A stretch of DNA of 64,000 nucleotides. It comes from Halobacillus kuroshimensis DSM 18393 (GTDB lineage Bacteria > Bacillota > Bacilli > Bacillales > Halobacillaceae). Positions within the stretch are counted from its first letter, which is position 1. Each line of letters opens with the position of its first letter. The notes beneath the pieces are model-generated. The model was not told the origin of the DNA. It saw nothing but the letters and a program-made list of their open reading frames with translations, and did not search any database. Positions 43,856 to 51,798 of this stretch are shown here, one piece after another. Location: NCBI RefSeq assembly GCF_000425705.1, contig NZ_AUDY01000015.1:62001-126000 (forward strand), given 5' to 3'. The translations under genes and the position numbers were made by a program.

Positions 43856-44464
43856 ATGAATGGATTTGAAAAGCGGAAGGAAAGAAAAAAGCGCAGCATC
43901 CTCGATGCTTCCCTCTCCTTATTCGCTGAATATGGAGTACAGAAGGTCAGCATTCAGGAAATCGCAGCAAAAGCCCAGGTCTCCCAGGTGACCATTTACA
44001 ATTACTTCGGTGGTAAAGATGAACTCGTTTTTGAAACGATAAAGAAGTTCTTCTACGAGCGGTTCGAACAGTTTCGGCATATTGTACGGGACCCTGACCG
44101 GAGCTTCAAGGATAAAATCAACCATGTCATATTAGAAAAGAAAGAAAATATTCTGCATCTGGACCCAGGCTTTCTACAAACCGTTCTCACAGATCACCCT
44201 GGAATTCAGGAGTTTGTTCAATCGTTTACCCAGAATGAAACCATCCCGCTCTTAATGGAATTGATTGAACAGGGAAAAAAAGAAGGAGACGTACATCCCG
44301 ATATTTCTTTCCGATCGATTTTGTTTTTTATCAACGCTTTTTATCAAGCTCTGCAGTCAACGGATCACATGTTTGATGAATCGATTGCAGCCTTTACAGA
44401 GGAAATTACCCATATGTTCTTTTATGGGCTGGCTGGTGACCAGAGTCAGCACTTGAATCAATAG
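43856..44464 (+). CDS. TetR-family regulator
   Basis: A 202-residue repressor. The N-terminal HTH is IQEIAAKAQVSQVTIYNYFG near residues 39-58 and is followed by the usual helix start KDELVFETIKKFF. The ligand domain is not diagnostic. The ATG at 43856 follows AGAGGTG with good spacing. It is divergent from the SDR-like gene, with a ~180 bp gap that could hold shared operators. Confidence 0.93.
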   Translation: MNGFEKRKERKKRSILDASLSLFAEYGVQKVSIQEIAAKAQVSQVTIYNYFGGKDELVFETIKKFFYERFEQFRHIVRDPDRSFKDKINHVILEKKENILHLDPGFLQTVLTDHPGIQEFVQSFTQNETIPLLMELIEQGKKEGDVHPDISFRSILFFINAFYQALQSTDHMFDESIAAFTEEITHMFFYGLAGDQSQHLNQ

Positions 44465-44470
44465 AACCAT

Positions 44471-44508
44471 AAAAAAAGCTGTCGAATAATTTTCTACAGC
44501 TTTTTTTA
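44471..44508 (+). terminator. Terminator after the TetR gene
   Basis: AAGCTGT...ACAGCTT stem with A- and T-rich flanks. A second small CTCGG/CCGAG hairpin lies at about 44597-44611 before the next gene's end. Confidence 0.8.
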
Positions 44509-44638
44509 TCGTCACCCTCATGAATACATGAAGGAAATGTCACGAGGATCTTGGAGGCGATAAGGCCCCGCTGTATGATAGACCGACATGCAGGCAGCCC
44601 TCGGTTTTCCGAGAGCCCGGATGTCATATCAGCTTTTT

Positions 44639-46060
44639 TTAACGCCATTTTTTCACATACCATTGAATCAAATCATTGACCCGGCTGCCGAACAACTTCT
44701 CTCTCCAATAAAGGTCTGATGTCTGGGATACGACATTATTGCGCGCGGGATACGGGTGAATGATGTTGGAAATCGATTGGAACTTTTTATTCAGCGCTTG
44801 GACGGTTCCTACTTCCTGCATCCATTCGCCTGCCCCTTCGCCGACCGCATGGGCCCCCACAATGCGTCCTCTGCTGGTCGTCAGGATTTTCACTAAGCCT
44901 GTGGTATTCCGTTCCGCCATAAACCGGTCATTATTTTCCAGTTTCGTTTTGAACGTCAACAGTTTATCGCCGTATTTTTCTTTTGCTTCCTTTTCTGTTA
45001 AGCCGAGATGATAAATTTCCGGTGCCGTGTACACCACCCATGGAATCTTCTCATAGGAAGCTTTCCGGGAAAGACCCAGCACAGCGTTGGACACGGCGAT
45101 TTTCCCTTCCATGCCGGCGACATGTGTGAACGGCATGGACCCGTTACAATCCCCGACGGCATAGATGTGATTCTGTGACGTTCTTAAAGAAGCGTTGACG
45201 GTAACCGCTCCTTTTTCTGTCTCCACGCCTGCATGTTCGAGCCCGAGACTACCGGTATTCGCTTTTCTTCCTGTCGCAACAAGAAGCTGTTCAGCCTCAA
45301 GCGTGTTTTCCACGCCGTCTTTTGTATAAACGACCTTGACTCCGGTCTGCGTCTTCTCAATGCGGTCTGCCTTTGCATTCGTCAAGATGTTCATTTCACG
45401 GGAAGCTGTCTGTTGGGCGATCCCCGCAATTTCCTCGTCTTCATTAGCGAGGATCGTATCATTCCCTTCCAATACCGTCACGTCTACACCAAGACGGCTC
45501 ATGGCCTGGGAAAGTTCAATGCCGATAATCCCGCCGCCGATAACCACCATGGATGCCGGCCGCTGACGCAGAGAAAAAATGGTTTCGTTCGTTAAGTAAT
45601 CGACCTCATCCACTCCTTGGATCGGCGGGATGAAAGGGGAGGACCCTGTCGCGATGACAATCCGCTTGGCCGTGATCGTCTTTTCGCCTACGCGGAGTGT
45701 ATGCGGGTCTTGAAAGACAGCTTCTGCTTCATACAGATCGATGCCCATATCGATAAAACGATCTTTGGAATCATGGTTCTGCACATCCTCTACCGCTTCA
45801 GCCACACGCTCCATTGCTCCACTGAACAGGTGATCGTAGTCCTCATTAGAGAAGGATTGATAGTGAGAACTGGTGTGAACCTCTTTCGCAGCTTGTATGA
45901 GGGCTTTGGACGGCATGCACCCGTAGTGAAGACAGTCGCCTCCAAGGTTCGGCTTTCTTTCAATAAGAGCCGTTTCTGCACCGAAGCTTGCAGCTCCTGC
46001 GGCGACGGTAAGGCCTCCTGATCCGCCCCCGATCACCGCAATTTGATAATCATAATCCAT
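44639..46060 (-). CDS. Pyridine nucleotide-disulfide oxidoreductase (MerA/Lpd-like)
   Basis: A 473-residue FAD enzyme. The FAD motif is IAVIGGGSGGLTVA at residues 7-20, the redox disulfide GGDCLHYGCMPSKAL near 40, and a second Rossmann GGGIIGIEL near 175. There is no N-terminal HMA domain and no C-terminal CC pair, so mercury reduction is unlikely. The C-terminal HPYPARNN has Asn where the His partner Glu usually sits (HPxxxxxE). Only 3 nt separate it from the upstream DUF1499 gene, so they form an operon. Confidence 0.9.
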   Translation of the reverse strand: MDYDYQIAVIGGGSGGLTVAAGAASFGAETALIERKPNLGGDCLHYGCMPSKALIQAAKEVHTSSHYQSFSNEDYDHLFSGAMERVAEAVEDVQNHDSKDRFIDMGIDLYEAEAVFQDPHTLRVGEKTITAKRIVIATGSSPFIPPIQGVDEVDYLTNETIFSLRQRPASMVVIGGGIIGIELSQAMSRLGVDVTVLEGNDTILANEDEEIAGIAQQTASREMNILTNAKADRIEKTQTGVKVVYTKDGVENTLEAEQLLVATGRKANTGSLGLEHAGVETEKGAVTVNASLRTSQNHIYAVGDCNGSMPFTHVAGMEGKIAVSNAVLGLSRKASYEKIPWVVYTAPEIYHLGLTEKEAKEKYGDKLLTFKTKLENNDRFMAERNTTGLVKILTTSRGRIVGAHAVGEGAGEWMQEVGTVQALNKKFQSISNIIHPYPARNNVVSQTSDLYWREKLFGSRVNDLIQWYVKKWR

Positions 46061-46063
46061 CGT

Positions 46064-46453
46064 CTATTTCCTCCTCATGCTTTCGTAATGTTCTGAGATG
46101 CCATTCATCCGCTTCCGGTTGACCCCCATATCCGAATACCCTGTACGGGAGGCGGAACGGAAGTGGATCACCTGTTCATCCTGATCAAAATAAAATTCCA
46201 CATCATCCTTGAATTTCATCCATTTAGACTTGACGATGCCGTGGATATAATTTTCTGTTTCCGTTTCAATCGTCGTTCTCTCCATCTGATGGAGCACTTC
46301 CTTCATGACCTGCTTAGAGGTTTCCAGATCATTGGTAAATGGAAGAGCATTCATCTTTTTATCCTGCTGGTCGGTCTGTGTGGACACACAATTGGGGGAG
46401 GACGGACATTCTGCCAGACGGCCGTCTTTTACACCCAGATACGGTTTACTCAT
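46064..46453 (-). CDS. DUF1499 family protein
   Basis: A 129-residue protein with both DUF1499 hallmarks: CPSSPNCVSTQ near residue 16 and FRSASRTGYSDMGVNRKRM near 98. The family has no known function. The first gene of a two-gene unit with the flavoprotein disulfide reductase. AAAGGAGGAATAGTG precedes the ATG at 46453. Confidence 0.9.
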   Translation of the reverse strand: MSKPYLGVKDGRLAECPSSPNCVSTQTDQQDKKMNALPFTNDLETSKQVMKEVLHQMERTTIETETENYIHGIVKSKWMKFKDDVEFYFDQDEQVIHFRSASRTGYSDMGVNRKRMNGISEHYESMRRK

Positions 46454-46503
46454 CACTATTCCTCCTTTTACTCACACTACCTCTATATTCACTCAAAATA
46501 CAA

Positions 46504-46538
46504 TAAAAAAACACTCCCCAATAAATCAGGAGTGTTTT
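46504..46538 (-). terminator. Terminator after rsgI
   Basis: Stem AACACTCC/GGAGTGTT followed on the minus strand by seven T residues. Confidence 0.88.
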
Positions 46539-46578
46539 CAGTCACATGGAATACTTTCTTAAACACAGGACATGCCTT

Positions 46579-47565
46579 TTACGGTAAGGTCTCCGGGACA
46601 GGATCATTCCCATTATTACTGGTGGCGGGACTGCGGGAAGACCGGTCTTCATGATGAAGGTCGAATTCTGCTTTCCCGGGAAGAAGCTCCGGTTCTTTTT
46701 CCTGATCGCCCCCAGGAGACTGTCGCTCAATGGAGTTCTGCGGTTCTACTTTTGGATGGGCAGGGACTGCATCAGAAAAATCGTCAGAAGATTCACTGGT
46801 ATCCTTTTCACCTTGAGATGCCGGTTTTTGATAAAAGGATTGTATGATTTCTTTGTCCGTATCATCAATGGTTTCCGGGATATTCTCTGTGTCTTCGTTC
46901 AGATTCTCCTCATCCGTGAGCCGTTCGGCCATCCATTTATTCACAGAAAGATCGTCGTCCTTGGCCTTTCTGCGCCATTCGTCCGGAATAAGGTAGGCCG
47001 CTACAGTCATCTGTTTGGACTCCTCGTTCAGCGTACCTTCCATTTCTTCTAAGTATTGGTGATCAAAGTCTGATTCCAGATAGCTGATGCCGATGAGCAC
47101 CTGGTTCCCCTCATTTACAAAACCGTTATCACGGCTCGCTTGAATCAGGTCCATTGTTACATCCGAAGCATCTTCCTTCTTCCAGTCTGAAAGAAGAGCG
47201 ACAATTTCCTCCGCTTCAGCGTTGTTCGGCTCGATGTCGAGCACCTGCATTCGATCATTCAACTTAAGTTCAACACTAGGGTTGATGTCTATATTTATAT
47301 AAGCAAAGGCCTGGTTGCTGCCATGCCAGGAGTATGCGGGAATTAAAACCATTAGAAAAAGCACAGCCGCCACGACGGCTTTTGTATAACGGTACTGCAG
47401 CATCTGTGACCACTGCCGGGCCGCTTTACTTGAGGGGATGGATTGAAACTGTACTTCTGTCCCCACTTCTGCATGAGCAATCGTAACAGCTCGATAAAAG
47501 CGGCCTTCATTCGTCATGACAATCATATACTCTTTCTTACGCTCCATGACAATGCCTGTTTTCAC
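46579..47565 (-). CDS. rsgI: Anti-sigma-I factor RsgI
   Basis: A 328-residue membrane protein that holds SigI inactive. Residues ~8-50 are the RsgI_N anti-sigma domain, a single membrane helix lies at ~66-84, and the extracytoplasmic part starts with YINIDINPSVELKLN, whose Asn-Pro bond is the autoproteolysis site described for RsgI. The last ~120 residues are acidic, Ser/Pro/Glu-rich and probably disordered, as in the B. subtilis RsgI used for cell-wall sensing. It overlaps sigI by 4 nt. Confidence 0.93.
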   Translation of the reverse strand: MKTGIVMERKKEYMIVMTNEGRFYRAVTIAHAEVGTEVQFQSIPSSKAARQWSQMLQYRYTKAVVAAVLFLMVLIPAYSWHGSNQAFAYINIDINPSVELKLNDRMQVLDIEPNNAEAEEIVALLSDWKKEDASDVTMDLIQASRDNGFVNEGNQVLIGISYLESDFDHQYLEEMEGTLNEESKQMTVAAYLIPDEWRRKAKDDDLSVNKWMAERLTDEENLNEDTENIPETIDDTDKEIIQSFYQKPASQGEKDTSESSDDFSDAVPAHPKVEPQNSIERQSPGGDQEKEPELLPGKAEFDLHHEDRSSRSPATSNNGNDPVPETLP

Positions 47566-48299
47566 ATGCCCACTCCTTTCAAATAGTCCTTAAGATATAT
47601 ATAATCCCCCTTAAAAATGAGTACGAGAGCAATGATGAATTTCCGATTTCTCTCCAGTGTCTTTTTACTGACATCCACACGGTCGACTAAATCTTTAATG
47701 GGAAGGCGGCCTTTTTCAAGTACCTGTGCGCGCAGATCGTGATCATCATAAACGAGTCGGGCCACTTGTACCGCTGATTCCCTTGCGTCCCGATGCTTGG
47801 GAGATACTTCAATCAATTCTTCAAAGGAAAGCCTGTACCGCTCCAGCTCCTGCTGGAATTCAAGGATCTCCTCCCTGCGGTGCCAAGCTTCCGTCTCCAA
47901 TTGATGCCGCTCTCTGGCTGCGGAGATTTCCAATGGATTCTCCATCTGTTCCTCCTCATGGAAGTCCTCATCCAAAGAGGTAACGGGTGGACGCTTCTGC
48001 TCATTACGGATATAGTCGATCACTTTCCGTTTGATTACAAGACGGGCGAAGGATAGAAAGGAACTTCCTTTGTTCGAAGAGTAGGATTGAATCGCTTCAT
48101 TGAAAGCGAGCAGTCCAATACTGAATTCATCATCTCTGGCAGGGTCTATATATCTTTTACACACTTCAGAAACACTTTTGGCGATAAAAGGTTGATACTG
48201 CTTGAGCATTTCGTTTCTTGCTTCGTCATCTCCCTCTTTTGCGGACGCTACTTGTTCGTCCAGGGAGGCGTCGTTTTTGTGAAAAAGACGTTTGATCAA
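47562..48299 (-). CDS. sigI: RNA polymerase sigma factor SigI
   Basis: A 245-residue sigma-70 family factor for heat and cell-wall stress. Region 2 includes EFSIGLLAFNEAIQSYSSN near residue 57 and SFLSFARLVIKRKVIDYIRN near 80; the C-terminal SigI-specific domain holds LPIKDLVDRVDVSKKTLERN near 200. The start is a TTG, set by GGAGGTGG 8 nt upstream. It is coupled to rsgI. A candidate SigI-type promoter lies upstream, suggesting autoregulation. Confidence 0.94.
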   Translation of the reverse strand: MIKRLFHKNDASLDEQVASAKEGDDEARNEMLKQYQPFIAKSVSEVCKRYIDPARDDEFSIGLLAFNEAIQSYSSNKGSSFLSFARLVIKRKVIDYIRNEQKRPPVTSLDEDFHEEEQMENPLEISAARERHQLETEAWHRREEILEFQQELERYRLSFEELIEVSPKHRDARESAVQVARLVYDDHDLRAQVLEKGRLPIKDLVDRVDVSKKTLERNRKFIIALVLIFKGDYIYLKDYLKGVGM

Positions 48300-48325
48300 C
48301 CTTTACCACCTCCAGCCTACTAATG

Positions 48326-48356
48326 TTTTCGTATAAATCCGTCTATTTCTGGGTGT
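48326..48356 (-). promoter_or_regulatory. Candidate autoregulatory SigI promoter
   Basis: On the minus strand ACACCC (48351-48356) and CGAAAA (48326-48331), 19 nt apart, resemble the -35 ACCCCC and -10 CGAA elements reported for SigI promoters. They lie 27 nt before the sigI start. The remaining stretch to 48643 shows no gene that I can support. Confidence 0.5.
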
Positions 48357-48643
48357 TTATCTATAAATTGTTTCATTTATGTTACAGATTTGTATCAACC
48401 AATATGCCTGAAGTATGTGTTTGAATGGGTTTTGGGCATAGATATTGCATGTAAGCATGACCATTTTACTCAAAGAAAGGGGGACTGGTCTACCACATGA
48501 GGTTTACATTTTATTAAATAATCATTTCAAAATTCAGGCCATTCGTCCCCTTTTCCATCCACCTTTCGCCAATGGGACCGTATTCTACACCAAATGACAA
48601 AACTATCATCCAGTTTCCCACACCGGAACAGGACTTTAGAACT

Positions 48644-48668
48644 AAAAAAGAAGCTCCAATCATGGAGC
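48644..48668 (-). terminator. Terminator overlapping the HtrA-like gene end
   Basis: A short GCTCC/GGAGC stem with a T-run on the minus strand. Confidence 0.6.
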
Positions 48669-49490
48669 CTCTCCTGACTGTTCATAATAATAATCAATCG
48701 GTACAGCCAGTCCGACACGTCCTTCGTCTTCATCATTCATTGTAGCATAAACGACGGCGATGACATCCCCTTCCCCGTTGATGACTGGACTACCGGAATT
48801 CCCACGGTAGATGGGGGCATCCAGCATGAGAACCTCCTGCTCCATACCGGAAACGTCCGTATAACCGAGCACATTTCCTTGATTAGCGATCCCGGAGAAA
48901 CGAAGGGGGTTTCCAATGAAATAGACATGCTCATCCCTCTGAAACCGGGTGGAGGCGGCGAGGTCCAAGTGGGGAAAGCCTCCCTCCCCATCCGCCTGCA
49001 GGACGGCGAGGTCCACCTCAGGGTAAACGGCTTGAACCTCAGCACTAAACAATCCCTGCTCAGGAAAAGCTACAGCAATCCGCTTTTCCCCTTCGATGAC
49101 ATGATGATTCGTCAAAATCGTCCCGTCTTCAGATACTGCAAAGCCGGTGCCCTTACTCTGCCCTGCTTCTACAACGACGACGGCCTCTTTGTATGTTTGA
49201 ATCGTTTCGTCATTGGATAACTGAGCCGAGGTCATCAGGAAATCCACCGCCGGAATGGAAAAGGTATTGGGCAGAGCTGCCGTTACGTTGACAACCATAA
49301 CCCCGGCAATCAGCCAGAAAATCCATCTGGGAAAAGGACGCTTTTCTCTGCGCTGTTCCCTTTCTTCACGATCCCGTTCCAGTGCTTTCCGCTTTTCTTC
49401 CTGCACGAGATCATACAACTCTTCTTCATCTATTTCTTCATACAAATCCTCATCAATGATGTCTCTTTTTTTCTCATCTTGATCACTCAT
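48660..49490 (-). CDS. HtrA-like trypsin-fold serine protease, membrane anchored, no PDZ
   Basis: A 276-residue protein. The first ~55 residues are acidic and coiled, followed by a membrane helix (FWLIAGVMVVNVTAAL, ~58-75) and a surface-located protease domain. The catalytic triad is His in TNHHVI near 128, Asp in EVDLAVL near 158 and Ser in GNSGSPVI near 230. The gene stops after the protease domain, so there is no PDZ, unlike HtrA/HtrB. The start at 49490 follows GGAGGC; a longer frame has no ribosome site. Confidence 0.88.
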   Translation of the reverse strand: MSDQDEKKRDIIDEDLYEEIDEEELYDLVQEEKRKALERDREEREQRREKRPFPRWIFWLIAGVMVVNVTAALPNTFSIPAVDFLMTSAQLSNDETIQTYKEAVVVVEAGQSKGTGFAVSEDGTILTNHHVIEGEKRIAVAFPEQGLFSAEVQAVYPEVDLAVLQADGEGGFPHLDLAASTRFQRDEHVYFIGNPLRFSGIANQGNVLGYTDVSGMEQEVLMLDAPIYRGNSGSPVINGEGDVIAVVYATMNDEDEGRVGLAVPIDYYYEQSGEAP

Positions 49491-49664
49491 CGGATTTGCC
49501 TCCAACTCTTTTGAATTAGAGAAGCCCATGATCTTGCTCATGCGTTCTCCGCTTCATCATTGTATCACGGTTATGGATGAAAAGCCGACCAGCAAAAACG
49601 CGGTGGACATTTCCCGGGAAATACGACATTATTTTTGATAGATCAGTTTCCATGCTGTGAACCA

Positions 49665-49696
49665 TAAAAAAACATACGCTCCGGACGTATGTTTTT
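49665..49696. terminator. Terminator after the DUF389 gene
   Basis: Stem AAACATACG/CGTATGTTT with A- and T-rich flanks. Confidence 0.85.
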
Positions 49697-49739
49697 CCTC
49701 GGTAACCTGCCGGAGGCTCACTCAAAACCCGCTCGGCAA

Positions 49740-50753
49740 TTATATAATTTTCTGACCTTCCAGAATGACTATGGCCAGGACAAGGATGATGATGCTGACA
49801 AAAACAATGGAAAGCGGCCGGGAAACATTGGCTCTCTGGACCTCCTGCCATCGGACGGGACGAATGCCGCTGATGGAAAAGATCATAACGGCCGCAAGAA
49901 TGATTGACATGATGTTGACTGTGACAAGCAGGAAGGCGCCGTAAGCTGACACAAACTCCCCGTCACCGATGGACATGCCAAGGGCGACAGAAGGCGGCAG
50001 TAATGCAACCGCTACCATAACACCGACAAGGTTCCCGGACAACCGGTTAAGAAAAGCAAGAGCTCCTGCTGCCCCGGAAGCTACGCCGAGCGGGATGTCG
50101 ATCAAAGTCACCTTTGTCCGGTCCAGGTACTGACTGTTTTCCATTCCAGCATCCGTCACATAACCAAAAAGAATTGATATGGCTAATACGATGAGTACAC
50201 TGTATAAGGAAGACAGAGCAGACTTACCGAGCAGCTTATAGTCTCCAAGGATGGCAGAGAAGGCAATGGAGATGACGGGGCCGATCATCGGCGCGATTAC
50301 CATGGCACCGATAACGACCGCTTCACTGTCTTTGATGATCCCGACTGTTGCCACGATCGCTGAAAGCACGATTAATAGAGAATAGTTCCAGGAAATCCTG
50401 CTGTTTTTTTCTGCTGCATTCATAAGCTCATGACGGCTCGCTCTCAGCAGTTTCGCTTTTTCTGCCTCCTGCTCCTCTCCTTCTTCCTCCACCGATTCAT
50501 TGATGGTTTCCTTGGATAAGTACGTCTGGACAGGGATCAGCATCGTTTCAAATCCTTCAACGACGTTTGAGACTCCCTCCAAATAGTTGAGGATTTCCTC
50601 GACATCACTGGTATCGGCGAGCATCCGGACGAGCATGCGCTCTTCAGACTCGCTGGAAATCCAATAGGACCGATGATCGTATTGTTGAAGCTTTTCATTG
50701 ATTGATTCAAAGTGCTTATCCGGGATATAAACTTCTATCAGCTGCACATTCAA
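49740..50753 (-). CDS. DUF389 membrane protein
   Basis: A 337-residue protein. The N-terminal ~130 residues are a soluble ferredoxin-like domain; about six helices follow from residue ~145, with the family motif SEAVVIGAMVIAPMIGPVIS near 178 and LPPSVALGMSIG near 258. The preferred start is a TTG at 50753 with GGGAGG upstream; the ORF extends further but those residues have no DUF389 character. The family is widespread; the transported species is unknown. Confidence 0.87.
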   Translation of the reverse strand: MNVQLIEVYIPDKHFESINEKLQQYDHRSYWISSESEERMLVRMLADTSDVEEILNYLEGVSNVVEGFETMLIPVQTYLSKETINESVEEEGEEQEAEKAKLLRASRHELMNAAEKNSRISWNYSLLIVLSAIVATVGIIKDSEAVVIGAMVIAPMIGPVISIAFSAILGDYKLLGKSALSSLYSVLIVLAISILFGYVTDAGMENSQYLDRTKVTLIDIPLGVASGAAGALAFLNRLSGNLVGVMVAVALLPPSVALGMSIGDGEFVSAYGAFLLVTVNIMSIILAAVMIFSISGIRPVRWQEVQRANVSRPLSIVFVSIIILVLAIVILEGQKII

Positions 50754-50836
50754 CAGACCATCCTCCCTGCCGGCACATTTTTTATTAATGTCCCACAAAG
50801 AGAGAAGCGCATACGCCTCTGGTCCATTAAAAGCTG

Positions 50837-50865
50837 AAATCACCAGCCACGGAGGCTGGTGATTT
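50837..50865 (-). terminator. Terminator after the aldo/keto reductase gene
   Basis: Stem AAATCACCAGCC/GGCTGGTGATTT. Confidence 0.85.
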
Positions 50866-50867
50866 CT

Positions 50868-51701
50868 TTATGCATCATAATCAAATTCATCCGGATGCTT
50901 ACCGATACGGTCCCCACTGTGCAGTTCGTCGATACGCAGCATTTCATCGCTCTTCAAGTCAAAGTCGAAAACATCAAAGTTTTCTTTCTGACGATCCGGA
51001 TTGGACGACTTCGGAATAACGACGACATCATGCTGCAGGTGCCATCTTAAAATAACCTGAGCCGGGGTTTTTTGATAGTTTTCAGCGAGCTGTTTTAAAA
51101 TCGCGGCATCAAAATAGCGGCCTCGGGCTAGCGGAGCCCATGCTTCCAGCTGGATTCCTTTTTGATAACAGTAATCAGCAAGCGCTTCCTGGTAGAGGGC
51201 CGGGTGGAATTCCACCTGGTTGACCATAGGGGTCACTTCTGCATCCATCATCAGTTCATCGAGGTGATGCTCCATAAAATTGCACACCCCAATGGCTCTG
51301 ACACGTCCCTCATGGTAGAGTTTCTCCAACGCTTTCCACGTGTCTTTGAATTTCCCGAGAACCGGCCAGTGAATGAGGTACAAGTCCAGGGTCTCTACTC
51401 CCAGTTTATCAAGACTTCTATTAAAAGCTTCCAGCGTTTCTTCATATCCCTGTTCGTCATTCCACACCTTCGTAGTAATGAACAATTCATCCCTGGGCAC
51501 CCCACAGGCTTTTATTCCTTCCCCAACCCCTGCTTCGTTCCCATAGAATGAAGCAGTGTCAATGTGGCGGTAACCAAGGTCGACAGCGGATTGAACCGCT
51601 TGCTTAACTTCTTCTCCATCTTCCATTTTATAAACGCCAAGACCTACACGCGGAATTTTCACACCATTACTTAGAACGGCTTCCGAACGGATTCCCATCA
51701 A
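50868..51701 (-). CDS. Aldo/keto reductase
   Basis: A 277-residue NADPH-dependent reductase of the AKR5 type. The catalytic tetrad is visible: Asp in HIDTASFYGNE (about residue 48), Tyr in FYGNE, Lys in ITTKVWNDE (about 77) and His in LYLIHWPV (about 110). IPKSSNPDRQKENFDVFDF near 230 is the NADPH phosphate-binding segment. It probably reduces methylglyoxal-like or diketo substrates, as YvgN and YtbE do. Monocistronic. Confidence 0.94.
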   Translation of the reverse strand: MMGIRSEAVLSNGVKIPRVGLGVYKMEDGEEVKQAVQSAVDLGYRHIDTASFYGNEAGVGEGIKACGVPRDELFITTKVWNDEQGYEETLEAFNRSLDKLGVETLDLYLIHWPVLGKFKDTWKALEKLYHEGRVRAIGVCNFMEHHLDELMMDAEVTPMVNQVEFHPALYQEALADYCYQKGIQLEAWAPLARGRYFDAAILKQLAENYQKTPAQVILRWHLQHDVVVIPKSSNPDRQKENFDVFDFDLKSDEMLRIDELHSGDRIGKHPDEFDYDA

Positions 51702-51798
51702 AAAAACTCCTTTCTTTATTAAAAAGCGGCCTGAAAGATGCAGTCCTCTGCCTACACCATCAGCTTTATGACAGGATGTACCCTTTATGGACGGGAAT

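Noticed and set aside
44639-46060. Mercuric reductase
   Set aside because: There is no HMA domain and no C-terminal Cys pair, and no mer genes are near.
48480-48519. A tiny frame MRFTFY after a GGGGG site
   Set aside because: Six codons only, no conservation can be judged, and it is on the opposite strand to the surrounding genes.
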